Source of the DNA: Streptomyces sp. NBC_01233
Lineage (GTDB): Bacteria; Actinomycetota; Actinomycetes; Streptomycetales; Streptomycetaceae
Assembly (NCBI RefSeq): GCF_035989305.1
Contig: NZ_CP108514.1
Coordinates: forward strand, 6,676,501 to 6,740,500
Direction of reading: 5' to 3'
DNA: 64,000 nt
Shown here: one piece after another, positions 45,723-58,463 of the stretch
Numbering within the stretch: the stretch's first letter is position 1
How the letters are laid out: every line of letters starts with the position of its first letter
The notes under the pieces: model-generated
The model's database searches: none
Seen by the model: only the letters and a program-made list of their open reading frames with translations
What the model was told of the DNA's origin: nothing
Made by a program: the position numbers and the translations under genes

Positions 45723-46190
45723 TCAGCTGTGCTGGGCCCGTTGCGCCTCGTCAGCGCGTTCCGCGAGCCCAGGGAAGGCTACGCCGACACCGCGCCAGCG
45801 TGCCGCGCGCACGGCCGCGGCGCTCAGCGCGTCGGCCGCCTCGCGGCGCAGCGGACCCTCCGCCGCACGCACCAGATCGGAGTACGCGCCCGCCACCCGG
45901 TCCTCGACCACCGCGGCCAGCCGCTCGGCCTCGGCCTGGGTGCGGACCTCGAACGGCAGGGCGTACGCCGCCTCCGCGGGCCGGGGCGCACCGCCTAGTT
46001 CCCGTACGGTCCGGGCGAGCGCGTCACGGCGCGCGAGGTGGGCGCCGTACGCCTCGCGGGCCTCGGTCGCGCGGGCGCCGGTGCTGCGGGCGCCGATCAC
46101 TCCGTAGCCGTAGGCGGCCGCGTGCTCGGCGGCGAGTGCGGCCTGGGCGGCCTCCAGGGCCCGGCCGGCGGCGGGGGGTTCGGGCTTCAC
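45723..46190 (-). CDS. Ferritin-like DUF4439 protein
   Basis: 155 residues, a four-helix bundle with AAQAALAAEHAAAYGYGVIGA, AYGAHLARRDAL and a later helix around VVEDRVAGAYSDLVRAA. The Glu/His residues of the DUF4439 family are present at AAEHAAAY and AHLARRD, but iron binding is unproven. The ATG overlaps the stop of the lipoprotein gene (ATGA), a pairing common in actinobacteria; the two proteins probably act together. Confidence 0.82.
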   Translation of the reverse strand: MKPEPPAAGRALEAAQAALAAEHAAAYGYGVIGARSTGARATEAREAYGAHLARRDALARTVRELGGAPRPAEAAYALPFEVRTQAEAERLAAVVEDRVAGAYSDLVRAAEGPLRREAADALSAAAVRAARWRGVGVAFPGLAERADEAQRAQHS

Positions 46191-46732
46191 GACGTGGCTC
46201 CGGGGGTCGAGGTCAGCAGGTACGCGTGGACGGCGCCGCAGGCGGCCACCGAGGCCAGCATCCGGGCGAGCTCCCCCGGGGCCCCGGCCAGGTCCATGGT
46301 CCGGGCCTCCGACAGGCTCCGCTCGGCGTCCGCGAGGGCGGTCAGGGCGTCGGCGGGCTTCGGGGGCACCGGCTCGCCGCTCGCCGCCCCGGGCGCGGCG
46401 GCCCCCGTACCGCCCGAGCGGGACGCGGAGGGCGAGGGCGAGCCCGCAGGGGTCGGGGCCAGGGCCGCGGAGTGCGCGGCGACGGCGGCGCGCAGCGGCG
46501 CCAGCCGCGCGGCCAGGGCCGGATGGGCGGCTGCGGTGGCGTCGTAACGTTCCAGCAGGCGCGCACTGTCACGAACGGCCGTCTCCCGCATCCGCCGTTC
46601 GAGTGGAATCCCGGTTTCGCCGCCGGCCGGGTGGTCGTCGGAGCACCCCGTCAGCAGCGCGGCTCCGGCCGCGCCGGCGGCTCCGGCGAGCAGGCTCCGG
46701 CGCGAGGGTCTCGAAGGCAGAGTCCAGGGCAC
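46187..46732 (-). CDS. Tat-exported lipoprotein of unknown function
   Basis: About 181 residues from the GTG at 46732, which has GAGG upstream. The signal has twin arginines (SRRSLLAG), a hydrophobic Ala/Gly core and a lipobox ending LLTGC. The mature part is helical with a Pro/Ser-rich linker in the middle. It is coupled to the DUF4439 gene. A long in-frame extension upstream would run through the divergent rimP region and is not credible. Confidence 0.78.
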   Translation of the reverse strand: MPWTLPSRPSRRSLLAGAAGAAGAALLTGCSDDHPAGGETGIPLERRMRETAVRDSARLLERYDATAAAHPALAARLAPLRAAVAAHSAALAPTPAGSPSPSASRSGGTGAAAPGAASGEPVPPKPADALTALADAERSLSEARTMDLAGAPGELARMLASVAACGAVHAYLLTSTPGATS

Positions 46733-46888
46733 GGCGACGTCCTCGGTGGTGATGGCAGGGAAGGGTGTGATCACGGTACCCGGGGCCCCGTCCACAGGGC
46801 GGACGGCAACACCCTCCGACACCGGATACCCTTTGACCTGACACACGACGGAAATCACAACAGCACACGCGGCCGAGGAGTCACCCGG

Positions 46889-47401
46889 ATGAGCACCACC
46901 CAGAGCGACAGGCTGCGCGGACTGCTGGAGCCGCTCGTCGCCGCCAAGGGCCTGGACCTCGAAGAGATCGAGATGTCGCGGGCGGGCAAGCGCCGGATGC
47001 TGCGGATCATCGTGGACTCCGACGAGGGCGTGGAGCTGGACGCGTGTGCGGAGCTGAGTCGCGAGGTCTCCGACAAGCTCGACGAAACCGATGTGATGGG
47101 TGAGGACGAGTACGTCCTCGAAGTGAGCTCGCCGGGCGCCGACCGCCCGCTGACTGAGCACCGTCACTACGTACGGGCCATCGGCCGTCTCGTGAAGTTC
47201 CAGCTGTCCGCCGAGGGTGACAAGGCTGCCGGGGAACTGGTCGCCCGCATCCTCGACGTCGACGACGAGGGCATGGACCTCGAAGTACCGGGCGTGAAGG
47301 GCCGCAAGGCGACCGCCCGCCGCATTGCTTTCACCGACATCGCCAAGGCGCGTGTCGAGATCGAGTTCAACCGCAAGGACAAGAAGGAAGAGGAGGCGTA
47401 G
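46889..47401 (+). CDS. rimP: Ribosome maturation factor RimP
   Basis: 170 residues; needed for 30S subunit maturation. The N-terminal domain has [25 protein letters not shown] and the characteristic [14 protein letters not shown]; the C-terminal Sm-like barrel ends with a Lys/Glu-rich tail. A GAGGAG site precedes the ATG. It heads the rimP-nusA-ylxR-infB cluster and diverges from the lipoprotein gene. Confidence 0.95.
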   Translation: MSTTQSDRLRGLLEPLVAAKGLDLEEIEMSRAGKRRMLRIIVDSDEGVELDACAELSREVSDKLDETDVMGEDEYVLEVSSPGADRPLTEHRHYVRAIGRLVKFQLSAEGDKAAGELVARILDVDDEGMDLEVPGVKGRKATARRIAFTDIAKARVEIEFNRKDKKEEEA

Positions 47402-47403
47402 CC

Positions 47404-48414
47404 GTGGACATCGACATGAGTGCCCTGCGGGGTCTGGTCCGGGAGAAGGAGATCTCCTTCGACCTGCTCGTCGAGGCGATCGAGTCGGCCCTCCTCATCG
47501 CGTACCACCGGACCGAGGGGAGCTTCCGCCGCGCACGCGTCGTGCTGGACCGCGCCAACGGTCACGTGGTCGTGTGGGCGACGGAAGACCCGAGGGATCT
47601 CGAAGAGGGCCAGGAGCCCAAGGAGTTCGACGACACCCCGTCGGACTTCGGCCGGATCGCCGCGACGACTGCCAAGCAGGTGATCCTGCAGCGTCTGCGC
47701 GACGCCGAGGACGACCTGACCTTCGGCGAGTTCGCCGGCCGTGAGGGCGACGTCATCACCGGCGTGGTCCAGCAGGGCAAGGACCCGAAGAACGTCCTCG
47801 TCGACATCGGCAAGCTGGAGGCCATCCTGCCGGTGCAGGAGCAGGTCCCCGGTGAGGAGTACACGCACGGTCTGCGCCTGAAGGCGTACGTCGTGCGGGT
47901 GGCGAAGGGTGTCCGCGGCCCGTCCGTGACCCTCTCCCGCACCCACCCCAACCTGGTGAAGAAGCTCTTCTCGCTGGAGGTCCCGGAGATCGCCGACGGC
48001 AGCGTCGAGATCTCGGCGATCGCACGTGAGGCCGGTCACCGCACCAAGATCGCCGTGCGGTCCACCCGCTCGGGCCTGAACCCCAAGGGCGCCTGCATCG
48101 GCCCGATGGGCAGCCGGGTGCGCAACGTGATGGCCGAGCTGCACGGCGAGAAGATCGACATCGTCGACTGGTCGGACGACCCGGCGGAGATGGTCGCGAA
48201 CGCGCTGTCGCCCGCCCGGGTGAGCAAGGTCGAGGTCGTCGACTGGGACTCCCGTTCCGCCCGGGTGACCGTGCCCGACTACCAGCTGTCGCTGGCCATC
48301 GGCAAGGAGGGCCAGAACGCCCGCCTTGCCGCGCGGCTCACCGGCTGGCGCATCGACATCCGTCCCGACACCGAGGCGTCCCCGGACGCGGACCGGGACC
48401 GGGGCGGGGAATAA
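47404..48414 (+). CDS. nusA: Transcription termination/antitermination factor NusA
   Basis: 336 residues, the short actinobacterial form without C-terminal acidic repeats. Order: RNA-polymerase-binding N-domain (1-125), S1 domain ([11 protein letters not shown]), then two KH domains with [14 protein letters not shown] and the [13 protein letters not shown] signature. It modulates pausing and termination. The GTG start is 2 bp after the rimP stop. Confidence 0.96.
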   Translation: MDIDMSALRGLVREKEISFDLLVEAIESALLIAYHRTEGSFRRARVVLDRANGHVVVWATEDPRDLEEGQEPKEFDDTPSDFGRIAATTAKQVILQRLRDAEDDLTFGEFAGREGDVITGVVQQGKDPKNVLVDIGKLEAILPVQEQVPGEEYTHGLRLKAYVVRVAKGVRGPSVTLSRTHPNLVKKLFSLEVPEIADGSVEISAIAREAGHRTKIAVRSTRSGLNPKGACIGPMGSRVRNVMAELHGEKIDIVDWSDDPAEMVANALSPARVSKVEVVDWDSRSARVTVPDYQLSLAIGKEGQNARLAARLTGWRIDIRPDTEASPDADRDRGGE

Positions 48415-48453
48415 ACCGGTACCGGCCGGGGCTACCCGGACGGTAGACAAGGC

Positions 48454-48501
48454 GTACGGCTGCCGCCGGGCCGTGCCGTACGGCCGCTGCAGAGGCAGCG
48501 G
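48454..48501 (+). promoter_or_regulatory. Two consecutive hairpins between nusA and ylxR
   Basis: GTACGGC (48454-48460) pairs with GCCGTAC (48475-48481), and CCGCTGC (48484-48490) pairs with GCAGCGG (48495-48501) around loop AGAG. They lie in a 168-bp gap inside the cluster, where attenuation or RNA processing by NusA-dependent control would be plausible. No U tract follows directly. Confidence 0.5.
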
Positions 48502-48582
48502 ATCAAGACAACACAACAGCCGTTCGATCTTTCGCCCGCCACTTGTCGGGGGAGAGGTCGGTGCGGGGAGGTAGACTTAGGC

Positions 48583-48870
48583 GTGTCTGGCCGGACGCAA
48601 GCCCGCGCATGCCCCGAACGCACCTGTGTGGGGTGTCGGGAGCGAGCGGCCAAGAGCGATCTGCTGCGGATCGTGGCGATCGAGGACGAATGCGTCCCCG
48701 ATCCTCGCGGTACGCTGCCCGGCCGGGGTGCCTACGTGCACCCTGCCGTGGTCTGCCTCGACCAGGCGGTCCGCCGCCGAGCGTTCCCCCGGGCCCTTCG
48801 GTCCGCCGGAGCACTCGACACAACGGAACTGCGCAAAGTCTTGGTCATTGAGGCCGGGGCCACACCGTAA
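48583..48870 (+). CDS. YlxR-family RNA-binding protein (DUF448)
   Basis: 95 residues. The family signature RTCVGCRERAAKSDLLRI and GRGAYVHP is present. YlxR proteins bind nucleic acid and have been linked to ribosome or RNase P function. The GTG at 48583 is preceded by GGGGAGGT. A TAGACT hexamer (48572-48577) just upstream could be a -10 for a leaderless transcript. It lies between nusA and infB as in most Gram-positives. Confidence 0.9.
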   Translation: MSGRTQARACPERTCVGCRERAAKSDLLRIVAIEDECVPDPRGTLPGRGAYVHPAVVCLDQAVRRRAFPRALRSAGALDTTELRKVLVIEAGATP

Positions 48871-49018
48871 GACGTAGAACGGCACGGATACCCCGTGCGG
48901 TCAGGTACCTCGCGAGTTGGAAGTAGGTCGAGATTGCGATGAGCACTCGATGAGTACGCGATGAGTACGCCCATGAAGTAGCAACGGTCCGGCGTAACCC
49001 GGACCTAAAAGGAGCGAA

Positions 49019-52144
<3,126 letters not shown>

Positions 52145-52181
52145 GCACGAGGCGGTTCGCACCGTGTCGTAACTCGTAACA

Positions 52182-52220
52182 CCGGGGCCGGTCGGCGGAA
52201 TATCCGTCGATCGGCCCCGG
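52182..52220 (+). terminator. Hairpin after infB
   Basis: CCGGGGCCG (52182-52190) pairs with CGGCCCCGG (52212-52220), with an inner TCGGCGG/CCGTCGA stem and loop AATAT. It probably ends or attenuates the infB transcript before the downstream small genes. Confidence 0.75.
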
Positions 52221-52329
52221 CCGTTGCGTGTACGGTTCTGGTGACCCGGCCGCGCGAGCGCCGGGTGTTCCTTCCGGGCGACGGCCCGGCAGGCCACCGA
52301 ACCCGCACCGGCGGGATATCCGGAACTGC

Positions 52330-52623
52330 ATGTACGTGGGGACTCTGTCCTTCGACCTGCTCCTCGGCGACGTCCACTCGCTGAAGGAGAAACGCTCCGT
52401 CGTCCGGCCCATCGTCGCCGAGCTCCAACGAAAGTTCCCCGTGAGCGCGGCTGAAGTGGGCGACCAGGACCTGCACCGCAGGGCCCGTATAGGGGTCGCT
52501 CTGGTGAGCGGGGACGCGGGGTTCCTCTCGGATGTACTGGACCGCTGCGAGCGGCTGGTCGCGGCGCGTCCGGAAGTGGAGCTGCTGTCCGTACGACGGC
52601 GCTTCCACGGTGATGAAGACTGA
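52330..52623 (+). CDS. DUF503 (YlxP-like) protein
   Basis: 97 residues. The family signature MYVGTLSFDLLLGDVHSLKEKR is at the very N-terminus, and VGDQDLHRRARIGVALVSGD follows. YlxP-like proteins are conserved between infB and rbfA and are presumed to help ribosome assembly, without a defined activity. The ATG at 52330 gives exactly the family start. Confidence 0.9.
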   Translation: MYVGTLSFDLLLGDVHSLKEKRSVVRPIVAELQRKFPVSAAEVGDQDLHRRARIGVALVSGDAGFLSDVLDRCERLVAARPEVELLSVRRRFHGDED

Positions 52624-52651
52624 TAGCAAGACATAAGAAGGAGACGGACCA

Positions 52652-53104
52652 GTGGCCGACAATGCGCGGGCGAAGAAGCTGGCGGACCTCATCCGGGAGG
52701 TGGTGGCGGAGAAGCTGCAGCGTGGTGTCAAGGACCCCCGCCTCGGTACGCACGTGACCATCACGGACACCCGGGTCACCGGCGACCTGCGGGAGGCCAC
52801 GGTCTTCTACACGGTCTACGGGGACGATGAGGACCGTGCCAGCGCGGCAGCGGGCCTGGAGAGCGCGAAGGGCGTCCTGCGCTCCGCGGTCGGCCGGGCG
52901 GCGGGCACCAAGTTCACGCCCACCCTGACCTTCGTCGCGGACGCCCTCCCGGAGAACGCGAAGACCATCGAGGACCTCCTCGAAAAGGCGCGTACCTCCG
53001 ACGCCCAGGTGCGCGAGGTGTCCTCCGGCGCCCAGTACGCCGGTGATGCCGACCCGTACAAGAAGCCGGGCGAGGACGACGACGAGGACGCAGCCGCGGA
53101 ATGA
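52652..53104 (+). CDS. rbfA: Ribosome-binding factor A
   Basis: 150 residues. KH-fold protein needed for late 30S maturation. It opens with [22 protein letters not shown], then [29 protein letters not shown]. The C-terminal 35 residues are acidic. The GTG start follows GAAGGAG, 28 bp after the DUF503 stop. The stop overlaps the truB ATG (ATGA). Confidence 0.95.
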   Translation: [150 protein letters not shown]

Positions 53105-54036
53105 GCACCAACGCAGGGAAGACGCCTGGGGGCACCTCCCGGCCGGAGGCTGGGGGAGGCCTTGTCATCGTCGACAAGCCGTCCGGCTTCACTTCGCACG
53201 ACGTGGTCGCCAAGATGCGCGGGATCGCCAAGACCCGCCGCGTCGGCCACGCCGGCACGCTCGACCCGATGGCGACGGGCGTGCTGGTCCTGGGCGTCGA
53301 GAAGGCCACCAAGCTCCTCGGCCACCTCGCGCTCACGGAGAAGGAGTACCTCGGCACGATCCGACTGGGCCAGAACACCCTGACGGACGACGCCGAAGGC
53401 GAGATCACCTCCTCCACGGACGCCACCGGGGTCACCCGGGACGCCGTGGACGCGGGAGTCGCCAAGCTGTCCGGCGAGATCATGCAGGTCCCGTCCAAGG
53501 TCAGCGCCATCAAGATCAAGGGCGTGCGCTCCTACAAGCGCGCACGGGACGGCGAGGACTTCGAGATCCCGGCCCGGCCGGTGACCGTCTCCTCCTTCCA
53601 GGTGTACGACATGCGGGAGGCGGAGGCCGAGGACGGCACCAAGGTCGTCGACCTCGTCGTCTCCGTCGTCTGCTCCAGCGGTACGTACATCCGCGCCCTC
53701 GCCCGCGACCTGGGCGCCGACCTCGGCGTCGGCGGGCACCTGACCGCGCTGCGGCGCACCCGGGTGGGCCCGTACAAGCTCGACCGGGCGCGGACCCTGG
53801 ACCAGCTCCAGGAGGAGCTGACCGTCATGCCCATCGGCGAGGCGGCCGCCGCGGCCTTCCCGCGCTGGGACCTGGACGCCCGGCGGGCCTCGCTGCTCGC
53901 CAACGGCGTGCGGATCGACATGCCGGAGGAGTACGAGGCCGGGCGCACGGTCGCGGTCTTCGGGCCGCAGGGGCAGCTCCTCGGGCTCGTCGAGAGCAAG
54001 AACGGGAAGGCGAAGTCCCTCGCGGTCTTCGTCTGA
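53101..54036 (+). CDS. truB: tRNA pseudouridine(55) synthase TruB
   Basis: 311 residues. Makes pseudouridine-55 in the T-loop of tRNAs. The catalytic Asp is in HAGTLDPMATG; KPSGFTSHDVV, KEYLGTIRLGQ and RSYKRARDGE are further family motifs, and a PUA-like C-terminus follows. The N-terminus has an extra TPGGTSRPEAGGG segment between the start and the conserved LVIVDKP; this segment is encoded by a copy of a small dispersed repeat (53127-53159). It overlaps rbfA by 4 bp. Confidence 0.96.
   Translation: MSTNAGKTPGGTSRPEAGGGLVIVDKPSGFTSHDVVAKMRGIAKTRRVGHAGTLDPMATGVLVLGVEKATKLLGHLALTEKEYLGTIRLGQNTLTDDAEGEITSSTDATGVTRDAVDAGVAKLSGEIMQVPSKVSAIKIKGVRSYKRARDGEDFEIPARPVTVSSFQVYDMREAEAEDGTKVVDLVVSVVCSSGTYIRALARDLGADLGVGGHLTALRRTRVGPYKLDRARTLDQLQEELTVMPIGEAAAAAFPRWDLDARRASLLANGVRIDMPEEYEAGRTVAVFGPQGQLLGLVESKNGKAKSLAVFV
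53127..53159 (+). repeat. Small hairpin repeat inside the 5' end of truB
   Basis: TGGGGGCACCTCCC, then a short spacer, then GGAGGCTGGGGGAGG. CCTCCC can pair with GGGAGG. The element resembles the one near 43739-43768 and common streptomycete intergenic repeats. Here it is in frame within coding sequence. Confidence 0.6.
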
Positions 54037-54043
54037 TCGTTGA

Positions 54044-54087
54044 CGTGGAGCGGTGAGCGCACATGGACTGCTGCTCACCGCTCCACG
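54044..54087 (+). terminator. Terminator of truB
   Basis: CGTGGAGCGGTGAGC (54044-54058) and GCTCACCGCTCCACG (54073-54087) are perfect 15-bp arms around a 14-nt loop, 8 bp after the truB stop. Confidence 0.9.
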
Positions 54088-54261
54088 ACCCCCCTCGGGT
54101 AGGTCTCTATCCACCCGGACGCCCGTATTCACCCGTCCGAGCAGGCGCTCGGAGTGAAGGGAGGGAGCGTAAGGGGGCGCGTTCGCCACGCGTGCTTTCC
54201 GTGCTGATCTTCACCTGCCTACCGTCGTGAACACGGGGAGTTGCGGGGGAGTGGTGCGGCC

Positions 54262-57200
54262 ATGGCGGAGCTCGTCAAGATCTGCGATCCCACCGGGCGG
54301 GTGCGCGGCAGCGGATTCGTCGCCGACGACCGCGGCACGGTGGTCACCAGCCACGAGGCCGTCGACGGACTGACCCGGGTGCTCCTGAACGGCCCCGGGC
54401 GGACCTGGCTGGCGGAAGCGGCGGACGTGACCGCGCTGCCGGGGCTGGCGCTGGCGCTCGTACGGAGCGACGGACTCGGCATGCGGCCGCTGCCGGTCGC
54501 GATGCGCGAGGCGATCGATCCGGGGACCTACGTACGGCTGCCCGCGCGGGGCTGGCGCCAGGCGCGGGTACTGGGGGGCGCGCAGGTCACGTACCCGGCG
54601 GTGGAGCTGGCGATCGGCACGGACGGCCGGGACGCCCTGCTGCTGGGCGGGGAGGCCTGCGGGGGCCCGGTCCTCGATGCCCGGACCGGAGCGGTGCTCG
54701 CGGTCCTGGGCACCGCTCTGCAGGCGGAACACCGCTCGGCGCCCTTCGCGGTGGCCCTGCGCACCGCCGCCGCTGCCGACCCGGGCGGCCCCCTGGCCGC
54801 CCTGCTGGAGCGCAACGCCGCCACCGTGCCGGGCCACGGCCCCGACCTGAACCTCGCCGGGGCACTGGAACTCACCGTGACCACGCTGGGCACGGCCTTC
54901 CCCACTGACGCCTCCGAGCCGGTGGAACGGCCGGGTACCACTGCCGAACTGGCGGCCTTCACGGACGGCGACCGCCCGGTCCTGGGCCTGGTCGGAGAAC
55001 CCGGCACGGGCCGCACCACCACACTCGCGGCCCTGGCCGTACGCCGAGCCCACGGCCCCCGCCCCGCCCCCACCCTCTGGCTCCGCGGCGCGGACCTGCA
55101 CGCCGACGACACCTCCCTGTCCGACGCGGTGACGCGCGCGCTGACGAAGGCGGCCCGGATCGTAGAGGCACCCGGCCCGCGCACCGCTCCCGACCGGGAC
55201 GGGTGTGTGCCGGGGCGCTCCCCGCAGGGCGTCGAACGCCATGCGGCCCGGCCCTCCGACCCCCCCGCCACGTTCGGCGCCCGAGGAGACGCCCCGGCGC
55301 GCGCCCGGCCCCGGCGGACCCACCCTGCCGGGGGTGAGCCCCGACCGAGCCGTCCCGGGCCGGTGGCGCAGTCAACCCGTGTCCGGCCCCGGCGGACCCA
55401 CCCTGCCGGGGGTGAGCCCCGACCGAGCCGTCCCGGGCCGGTGGCGCAGTCAACCCGTGTCCGGCCCCGGCGGACCCACCCTGCCGGGGGTGAGCCCCGA
55501 CCGAGCCGTCCCGGGCCGGTGGCGCAGTCAACCCGTGTCCGGCCCCGGCGGACCCACCCTGCCGGGGGTGAGCCCCGACCGAGCCGTCCCGGGCCGGTGG
55601 CGCAGTCAACCCGTGTCCGGCCCCGGCGGACCCACCCCGCCGGGGGTGAGCCCCGACCGAGCCGTCCCGGGCCAGTGGCGCAGTCAACCCGTGTCCGGCC
55701 CCGGCGGACCCACCCCGCCGGGGGTGAGCCCCGACCGAGCCGTCCCGGGCCAGTGGCGCAGCCAACCCGTGTCCGGCCCCGGCGGACCCACCCCGCCGGG
55801 GGTGAGCCCCGACCGAGCCGTCCCGGGCCAGTGGCGCAGCCAACCCGCGTCCGGCTCCACCCGAACCGCCCCGCCGGGGACGAGCCTCGATGCCCCGCGC
55901 CAGCGGGAGCCCCGGCACCCGTCCGCCCCCGCCGGGGAAACCGCTGCCCCGGCCGGAGCCCCCGGCATCGCGGAGCATCTCGCGCACGTGGTCGCCCGCG
56001 CCGGCCGGCCCCTGCTCGTGGTGCTCGACGCCCCCGAGGAGATGCCGCGGGAGCTCGCCCACCGGCTGGGGCCCTGGACCGAGGCCACCGCAGGGTGGCT
56101 GCGCGGGACCGGGGCCCGGCTGGTCGTCGCCGCCCGGCCCGAGTACTGGGAGCGGGCCGGCGCCCTCTACCCGCCCGGGGCACTGCACACCCCGGCCCGC
56201 CCGGCGGCTGCCGCCCGCGCTCCCGCTCGGCGACCTCACCGCCGCGGAGGCCGAGACCGTCCGGGCCCGTCTCGGCATCCCCGCCGACGCCGTCCGCGCG
56301 GCCGACGCCCGCCACCCGCTCACCCTGAGCCTGCTGGCCGGGATCCGCGCGGCCGAGGTGACCGTCGGCCGCCCCGGCCGTGACGAGGTCTTCGCCGCAC
56401 ACCTGGACCTGCTGTGCCTGCGCACCGCCGTCCGCGTCGCCGCGGCCTGCGCCGACGCCGGCGGAGCCGGCGTGCACGGCCCCGGGGTCCGGCGGCTCGC
56501 GGCGCGCGTGGCCGGCAGCGTGCACGAGGCCGCGCGCCGCTGCCTGGGGCCCGGACAGGGGCAGCTGGACCGGGCCTCCTTCGAGGAGCTTTTCCCCTGG
56601 CGCACCGGCTGGGCCTCCGCCGTGCTCACCGAGGGTCTGCTGGTGCCCGCCGGGACCGGCTACTGCTTCGCCCACGAGGAGCTGTCCGACTGGATCCAGG
56701 CCGTCCACCTCGACGTCCCGACGACCCTCGCCTTCCTCGTACACGGCCCCGCCGGGCCGGGGCTGCCCGTGCCCCGGCACCGGATCGGCCCCGTTCTGGA
56801 GGCCTTGCGCAGGCTGCCCGCGGAGCACCTGCGCGGCCAGCTCACCGCCTTGGTCCACCGCCTCGACCACTTCGCCGAGGAGCCGGCGCAGGCCGGCCCG
56901 GACCGCGCCTGGTGGGCCGCCCGGCTGCTGCGCGAGAGCCTGCTCCGGGCTCCCGACGCGTACCCCCACCTGCCCGTCCTGCACGCCCTCGCCGAGCACG
57001 TGGCCCGCGCGGGCCCGGGGGAGTTCGGCGGCTGGTTCTGGAACCGGCTCCGGCTGCCCGAGCCCGACCGCCTCGACCTGCTGCGCCGCCTGCTGCCCGC
57101 CGACCCCGCCGAGGCGGTCCCCGGCGACCGCTATCTCGATGCCGCGGCCCGCCGCCTGGTCCGGGACCCGCAGCGCGCGCAGCCGCTGCTCTGTGCCTGG

Positions 57201-58334
57201 TTCGCCGACGGCCGCCGACTGCGCGGCCGCCCCGGGGCCACCGTCGCCACTGCCGCACAGGCCCTGCTGCACACCCACCGCCGGCTCGCCGTGGACGACC
57301 TCGCCGAGGCGCTCGTCACCGCCGCGCACCCCCGCGCCGACGAACTGCTGGCCGTACTCGCCGAGGAGGAGCCGTCCGCGATGTGCCGGGCCGTGGACCG
57401 CTGGGCGCACGACGAACGGCCCGGGCGGCGGGTCGCGGCCGCCGCCTACGGGCTCGCCACCGCCCCGCACGTGCGCACCCCCGCCGACCGCGAGCTGCTG
57501 CGCCACGCCGCCCAGGCGCTGCTCGCCCGGCCCGCGGACGCGACCCTGCACGGCAGCGCCCTGGCCGTGCTGCTGCGCGACCCGCAGGTGCGCGGCCGCT
57601 ACCTGCCCGAGGCCCTCGCCTGCTTCCGCGCCCCCGAGCCCGGCTCCCGGCTGCCCGCGGCGGCGCTGGTCGCGGCCCTGCCCGTACTGCCCGACCCCGA
57701 CGCCGTGTTCGCCGCCCTGCGGGCCCGGGCCGACGGGGAGGTGGTGCGCGCCCTGGCCGCGCTGACCACCCCGGGGCTGGCCCGCCGCGCGGGTGACCTC
57801 GTACGGGAGCACCTCGCGCGCAAGCCCGGGGACGCACCGCACGCGGCCGTCTTCGTGGAACGGCGGCTCGAACAGGGCCCGGCCGCCGCCCCCGTGCTGC
57901 GCCCGCTGGTCCTGGACCTGCTGCGCAACGCCCCGGCGGGGGTCAGGGCGGAGCTGGCCGCCGTACTGGCCGCGCCGGGCGGGGAGTGCTCGTACCCGCT
58001 GCGCGGCGAGCTGGCCGGCGTACTGCTGCGCGAGGTGGCCGATCCGCAGGTCCTCGGCGCGTTCCTCGGGGGCCTGGCGGCCGGGACCTCCGGGCGCCCG
58101 GAGGCCCGTACGCGGGAACTGCTGCGTCGCACCGGGCGGCAGTTGCTGAGGGCTCCCGGCGGGCCGGCGGTCTTCGAGCGGCGGACGGTGGAGCTGGCCC
58201 GGGCCGAACCGGCCTTCGGGGCGCTCGTCGCCCGCTGGCTGGCGGAGGCGCGCGCGGAGGCCGCGGCCCTGCTGGGGCCGAGCGCGCGGCGGACGGTGGA
58301 GACACTCGGCAGGACGGCGCCGGACGTGACGTGA
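54262..58334 (+). pseudogene. Trypsin-like peptidase / STAND-type NTPase gene with two frame changes
   Basis: Three reading frames join into one protein. Frame A from the ATG at 54262 encodes a trypsin-like domain (VRGSGFVADDRGTVVTSHEA, GGEACGGPVLDARTGAVLAV) and then a P-loop (LVGEPGTGRTTTLAALA). Coding sense moves one base on somewhere in 55175-55965, where seven 78-bp repeats lie, and continues with HLAHVVARAGRPLLVVLDAP and LVVAARPEYWE. It moves again near 56205, continuing with LPLGDLTAAEAETVRARLG and a helical C-terminus to 58334. Open stretches are 54262-56328 and 55890-58334. A C7 run at 55260-55266 is one possible slip site. It may be a real pseudogene, phase-variable, or contain sequencing errors. 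Confidence 0.7.
55306..55851 (+). repeat. Seven tandem 78-bp repeats
   Basis: The unit starts CGGCCCCGGCGGACCCACC and recurs at 55306, 55384, 55462, 55540, 55618, 55696 and 55774 with very few differences (copies 1-4 read CCCTGCCGGG, copies 5-7 CCCCGCCGGG). The length is 26 codons, so copy-number change keeps frame. The unit is open in several frames on both strands, which hides the true frame. It lies in the linker between the P-loop and the rest of the NTPase. Confidence 0.95.
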
Positions 58335-58463
58335 AGCGATATCCCGCGGCAGTGGTCCGACCCAGACACCGATGCGGGGCAGCGGCCACCGGCATGGCAG
58401 TCTTAGACCTGCAATCGGCAATCAGTTCAAGGACCAACCGGGTTCGGGCGAGGAGCGGTCACA

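Noticed and set aside
46733..47167. N-terminal extension of the Tat lipoprotein across the rimP leader and coding region
   Set aside because: It would run antisense through rimP and place the signal peptide in the middle of the protein.
55306..55851. CRISPR array
   Set aside because: The 78-bp units are contiguous and nearly identical with no unique spacers, and they lie inside a coding gene.
54528..58421. 1297-codon minus-strand open frame
   Set aside because: Antisense to the protease/NTPase gene; its length comes from the GC-rich code and the repeats, and its translation is low-complexity.
58335..58463. FMN riboswitch upstream of ribF
   Set aside because: The 129-bp gap shows none of the conserved RFN-element sequences or a multi-helix junction.
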